Assembly (NCBI GenBank): GCA_018398765.1
Contig: JAHBMJ010004271.1
Location: 1-64,000 of the forward strand
Direction: 5' to 3'
Source: Chromera velia
Lineage: Eukaryota > Sar > Chromeraceae
Length of the DNA: 64,000 bases
A program made the position numbers and the translations under genes. How positions within the stretch are numbered: position 1 is the stretch's first letter; each line of letters opens with the position of its first letter. A model generated the notes under the pieces. The model was given only the letters and a program-made list of their open reading frames with translations. It did no database searches and had not been told where the DNA came from. Positions 59,426 to 64,000 of this stretch are shown piece by piece.

Positions 59426-61020
59426 GACTGGACTTCTAAAAAACTAACCAGACATTTGAAAAATGTCCACTGGCAATGGTTGGATTTTGAGTAATTTTGA
59501 GAAATATATGGACTGCATGGTATAAGGAATACCGTGTCCGAGTATCAGGTTAAAATTCTGTGTACAATAGTCTGTGCCGATAGATACTTAAAGCGCTTAA
59601 AAACAAATAGCGATCTTTGAGTCTTTGACTATAAAGCCTTTCCCCTGGCCTTTCCCGGTATAGCCTTTCTACGATTGTTTTCCAAAATTAAAAAAAAGTT
59701 TTGACTGATTTGGCTGCCAAAAAGATCATTTTAGACTTTATAGAGATTATTCCCAGATTTTATGTTGATTTTAAATACTACTATGATTAGTTTATAGGCT
59801 ATATAGCCAAAACGAACTGTTCAACTTGCAATTTTAAAACATAACTCAAATTTTATAATTTAGTTTATAATATTAAACAAACTAGAGTAAACATCCTAGT
59901 ACGTAAACATCATCATGATTGATCACTTAAATGATTATGCATTAGCCCACATTAGTCTTAGCTAGAGCCTTAGCCATTTCCCTACTAAATTAGGAGTTGA
60001 ATTGCCTGTGGGCGTTAAAAAATGAGATTCCCAGATCTAGTCCCAAATTTTAACTTCCAATTTTCAACTTGAGAATTGAGCGTTCCTCCAATGAAAAAAA
60101 TATATTATAGTGCCGCTCAAAAATCCAAACTTGAAAAATACATGATAGAAATCGCAGTTCTAGGCGCCGGCTAGAGAAAAAAAAAAAAGATCTCCCTGAA
60201 TCGTCTATTTTTTCTTTTTTTCAGTCAAACAACTGTTGTTCAACTGTTGCACAAGTGTTGTTTGTATGTTGCACAACTGTTGTTAAGTATTGTTCGGGGT
60301 CAAAAAGAGAAAAAAAAAAAAAAAAGATCTCTCGAGATCGTCTATTTTTTTTTTTCCTCTAGCCGGCGCCGTTCCGGTGCCTAGTTACAGTTTATAGTGT
60401 CGGTAGGGTACAAGTTACTTACTTTTTAAATTATAAAATATTTAATTGGGGTATGGTAAGGGTTATTTTCAAACAAAAAAATCAGAGAAAAATGTATGGC
60501 CTCCAAGCCTGTTCAGGGTATTGTTTTTTTGTTTTATTTTAAAATTCCATGGTAAATTTCTACCTGGGGAGGGAGAATCCACCATATATATACCCTAATG
60601 CTATGATAATATATATATCATTGCCATCATATCACTTTGATCAAGACGTAATACTAGCGATGATGAAAGAAAAGAAAGAGAAATGAGAGAAACCCTCCAT
60701 AAATCATTCAGTAAAATCGAACGGACACCCACCCTCCCACCCCATGAGCTTCTCGTTGTTTTACAGTAATTCTAATGTCACATCAAATATACTCAGATAG
60801 TGGTCTCAGGTTATCTCAGGTTTTTGGGGACGGATTATTCCCGAGTAGTATTCTATATGGGTTGTAAGGTATTGTAAGGGGTGTGTTAGGTGGAAATCGA
60901 GCTACGAGGGGTAACCAGGGGACCTAAAAAGGCCATGAAAGAGGGAATCGCTTAGTACCGCTTAGGATCCCTTCGGGCTACTTCGGGCGATACTGTTAAA
61001 GAAAGAGCTAGAAAGAGCTA
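59426..61020. other. AT-rich region without genes
   Basis: No exon recognised across ~1.6 kb. It contains ATATATATATAC runs near 60585-60620, the foldback element at 60160-60384 and several A/T homopolymers. Confidence 0.5.
60160..60384. mobile_element. 225-bp foldback / MITE-like element
   Basis: Ends are CTAGGC and its complement. Each arm carries GCGCCGGCTAGAG followed by a poly-A run and a TAGACGAT motif, in opposite orientation; the right arm has an extra ~9 bp near its tip. The centre holds six variants of CAACTGTTGTTCAAC/TTGCACAA. No coding potential. Flanking duplications are not clear. Confidence 0.65.
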
Positions 61021-61039
61021 AAGCACTGTTTAGCTTTTC

Positions 61040-61210
61040 ATAAGTGTATTGGCCGGCCTATACGGCTTGTCGGAGCCATGCATGCCGCGCGCCGCCGCGG
61101 CGGCGGGCGCGAAAATAGCGTTCGAAGTCGCCCAAATGATGGCGCAGCGCAAAATATACGTCGGCGTGCGCAATGCGCGCCCGCTCTCGCATATCGGCCA
61201 GTTGTGTATG
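61040..61210. promoter_or_regulatory. CpG-rich block
   Basis: A sharply delimited GC-rich patch (GCCGCGCGCCGCCGCGGCGG) in otherwise AT-rich DNA, with a TGCATGC palindrome. It could be a promoter, but no exon was recognised downstream, so function is unassigned. Confidence 0.3.
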
Positions 61211-61949
61211 TATATACGTGAATCGTGCTGCATACGTAGATATATCTGTACGTACGAATTATAGGCTCATGCTGTCAGAGAGAGCCGTGTTGTGCCGACA
61301 GCAGACCATCATTCTGATCTTTAAAGATTCTTTTCTTTGCGAAGAGGACTTTTGCAAAATCCACAATGTATAGTTGGATACAACACCAGTAGTCACAAGA
61401 TGATTCGTGCATGCCGCAGTGATGTGTTGTTTGACTTTGAGATTGTCTAGTGAGGCTGTACACAATGATGACCATTCAGTTGATACGCACATAAGCCGAC
61501 CACCATCCGCGATAGCTCAAGAAAGCAGGAATGCAGCTTCAGAATCGCACCACACAAGATAAACGAGAAACAACAACTTTCCGAACATACAACCGGCCGG
61601 CCCTTCAACCGTATGTGGACAGACAGTCCCTCCTGTTGAAGTCCGAGCAGCAAGACAAGCAAAGACAGCGAAAACCAATGGTCGGTCGCAAGCCCCTCAG
61701 ACATGGCTACCTGTTTCGGTCAGAAAATGACGGGCGGAGAAACTCCAAAGTCAACAAACATACACTGTTGCAGAAAGTGAATCCTTCACATCGTTATCCA
61801 GTAGATAGTTAGGAGACCTAAGATCACAGTACGTGTACAGCTCCAGCAAGGGGCAGCCTATCCCTCTGTCCCTTTTTCTACCCTTCCCTCCTTTTCTCTG
61901 CGCACGCCTGCTTGATTCAATGTGCATAGTAGACATGTATGCGTGTTTT

Positions 61950-61988
61950 TTGGGNNNNNNNNNNNNNNNNNNNNGGGGGGGGGGGGGA
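61950..61988. other. Assembly gap inside poly-G
   Basis: Twenty N flanked by GGG and by a run of about 13 G. Same situation as the gap at 32686-32696. Confidence 0.95.
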
Positions 61989-62449
61989 GCGCTGCCCCGG
62001 GTAAGTGGGTCTTCACGGTTACCTAGATCTCTTCCCTCCTTCAAGCTGCTCGCTCTTTCGCGCATTCAACGAGAGGCTCAAGAATTCACAGCAGACGAAC
62101 GAATGAACGAACGAACGAACGAGCAAACAAAAGAGGGAAGGCAGAGAAGCTGGAGTGCTGGATCCTGCGCCGGTCCTGGAAGAAGATGGCTGGGTCGTCG
62201 CCTTCTTCGTTCTCCTTCTTCGTCTTCCTCATTTTTCTTCCACCTGCTCTTCGTCGAATCTATCAGGTCAGGCGGCAAAGCATTTTAGCATCAAAATAGC
62301 ACAGACAGTCCTCTAGATGCATACATACACGGGCTTTGGCTTCCTTGTCAACTTTGCTCTTTGTTTCTTCTCCGTTTCTCTATTCCTTTTGCCTTTCTAT
62401 GAGTGTGTCAGTTCTTTCTGTGTTTTCTCTCGCATTTTCATTCGTTTGT

Positions 62450-62545
62450 TTCTTCTTGTTCTTCTTCTTCTTTCTTCTTCTTCTTCTTCTTCTTCTTCTT
62501 TTCTTCTTCTTCTTCTTTTTCTTCTTTTCTTCTCCGTTTTTTCTC
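62450..62545 (+). repeat. CTT trinucleotide microsatellite
   Basis: About 25 TTC/CTT units with few interruptions. The long Ser/Leu/Phe or Lys/Glu frames through it are artefacts of the repeat. Confidence 0.9.
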
Positions 62546-64000
62546 TTGGACTTGTTTTCTGTCACTTTTTTTTTGCATTGATCGGTTTTGTGTGCAATTC
62601 CTTCCCTTTGCACCATTTTCGTTTGTTTCGTTTAACACCGACATGCCTACGTTTGCATGCACACACCCATAAGCACTTGCACATGTGTGTCTCGATCTTG
62701 CAGACAGCGTTACGTAGGGGAAGTGGATGCAGTCCGTCGGACTCCTCACACAGTGCGAGGCTCAAGGAAGGGAACACACACACTTACACCTTGCGGAGAC
62801 CCCCTTCTCCTTCTTTTTCTGTTCGGTAAGTGCGCGTGTTGCTTGTTTGAGTCTCCTCTTTCCGCTTCTTTCTTTACAACGAGAGTGGGTATTCGGATCG
62901 CGTCTGGGTTCCTCGCAGTGGTCCACCAGGCACATGCTTTACTCCATCCTTCTCTCGTGGGTAGATTGTGCATTTACAAACAAAAGCAGCTGTCGGGCGC
63001 TCATTTGTGGCGTGGTGGCGGGAGACCTGGCAGTCTGATTTTGGTAGTGCATGCTTCCGCCGATTCTGGTAAAGAACTACAGTCTGTCACAGGGGTGCAG
63101 GATGTAAACCAGTGGCAATAGGAGCCAGAGCACGTGCGAAGCTCCTTATTGTCAGATGATTTCAAAGAATGATTTGTTGTTTTCATGTTTGTCTGCCTAG
63201 TGCTGCAACGCGCTCGCACTCTTGTCATACCATACGAAGACTTCCGTGAAATGACCCCCGTTCCTGACCTGTCTGAACGCTCATGCACGACGTGCTCTTC
63301 TGATGGTCGCAAAGCCTTTTCTTTGCGGGCGCGACCACCTCTTTTCTCGGCCGAGCGACAGGAGTCCTTCCGAGTCGCAGGGCCAAAATTCAGACGTCCG
63401 ATGTCGACTCGTCACATGCAAAGAAGCAAAGAAATTCGTTGAAGCACGTTCGTTCGTTCTTTCTTTCATTCGTTGGTGGGAAGGTGGTCAGTTGATCGGA
63501 GTGTGACAATACTGCCGCAGCACTACCTGTAATGCACATGTGATTCACCCGTCTCTGCGGTCCTGCTGTGTGCGTCCCCTTTCTTCCTGTCTGCTGTCTG
63601 CTGTCTGCTGTGTGCTGTGTATTGTGTGCATGTACCGTGGACTCGGCGACGCGCACACCGGACCTGGAGAGAGCAACGAGATCGCCGGGCAGCGCTCCCC
63701 TCCTTTTTTGGGAAGAGGAGGGGGAGGGAGGGGGGAGGGAAGTGTACGTATATGTATGCATTTTGCAGTGTCTCTGCATGCGCATGTTTTTGTCTTCTGA
63801 GATTCGTGCTTGAACGACCGATGCACTTCCCTTTGGTGCATGCAGGTGAAAGGGTTCATCAACTGCACCCGGATCGGGTCTTGAAGTTCCTCCTGGTCGT
63901 CAAGCTGTACTCTTGTTCATTCAGTACGCGGACTGTCGCTCGTGTATGTCTGTCTTCAGCCTTTTGTCAGTTTGCACAGATGGATGCCCTTTCTTTTTCT

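Larger units (their letters stand above)
61211..64000. other. No recognisable gene; low-complexity sequence and one assembly gap
   Basis: Open frames are short and lack family features. Contents are a 20-N gap within a G run (61955-61974), a GAAC repeat at 62098-62125, a CTT repeat at 62450-62540 and GGGA-rich sequence near 63710. CTTGCAG-type acceptors near 62703 and 63846 hint at exons of a gene extending beyond the window, but the flanking frames are too short to call. Confidence 0.4.

Noticed and set aside
62316-62829. 170-codon frame around the CTT repeat, possible membrane protein
   Set aside because: The hydrophobic stretch is poly-Ser/Leu/Phe from CTT repeats; no flanking conserved sequence or convincing splice context.

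Overview
The window reads as nuclear DNA of a photosynthetic or plastid-bearing protist with a complex (secondary) plastid, most probably a chromerid alga (Chromera or Vitrella type). That placement is an inference. The main reason is a Cdc48/p97 AAA-ATPase gene (49147-53991) whose protein starts with a signal peptide followed by a basic, Ser/Ala/Gly-rich leader. Spliceosomal introns, coding exons separated by microsatellite-rich introns, Copia and Penelope-like retroelements, EGF-repeat surface proteins and TM-plus-LRR proteins all fit a large protist genome. I saw no prokaryotic features, rRNA, tRNA or CRISPR.

Layout. 1-2105: no recognised gene. 2106-7271 (+): three-exon gene for a ~1,535-residue low-complexity protein with a Dpy-30/RIIa-like helix pair near its N-terminus. 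7272-25700: repeat territory holding two 461-bp dispersed repeats, a decayed P-loop ATPase gene, a decayed chromodomain gene, a complete but inactivated Copia element (12833-19667, target duplication CATTC) inserted inside an older inverted-repeat element, and a 102-bp tandem repeat. 25707-40093 (-): about 20 exons of one large cell-surface gene with a discoidin-like domain, at least eight calcium-binding EGF modules, a REJ/GAIN-like region, a GPS-like Cys/Trp motif and about five membrane segments. It resembles the N-terminal two thirds of polycystin-1-type proteins, but the channel half is absent. 40540-42067: a 1.5-kb long inverted-repeat element. 42478-45512: a 3'-truncated Penelope-like retroelement with a gag-like ORF1. 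47628-48437 (-): Ser/Pro-rich hypothetical protein. 49147-53991 (+): eight-exon Cdc48. 56128-59400 (+): multi-pass membrane protein running into a leucine-rich-repeat array, broken by frameshifts. 59401-64000: AT-rich DNA, a small foldback element, a CpG-rich block and no recognisable gene.

The genes do not form a functional cluster. The most informative one is Cdc48: in algae with four-membrane plastids a second Cdc48 works in the periplastid space, pulling preproteins across the second outermost membrane (SELMA), and the leader seen here is what such a protein needs. Splicing is unusual: many introns begin GTCAGT, often iterated as GTCAGTCAGTCAG, rather than GTRAGT. Poly-G runs coincide with both assembly gaps and with two apparent frame breaks, so some breaks may be sequencing errors.
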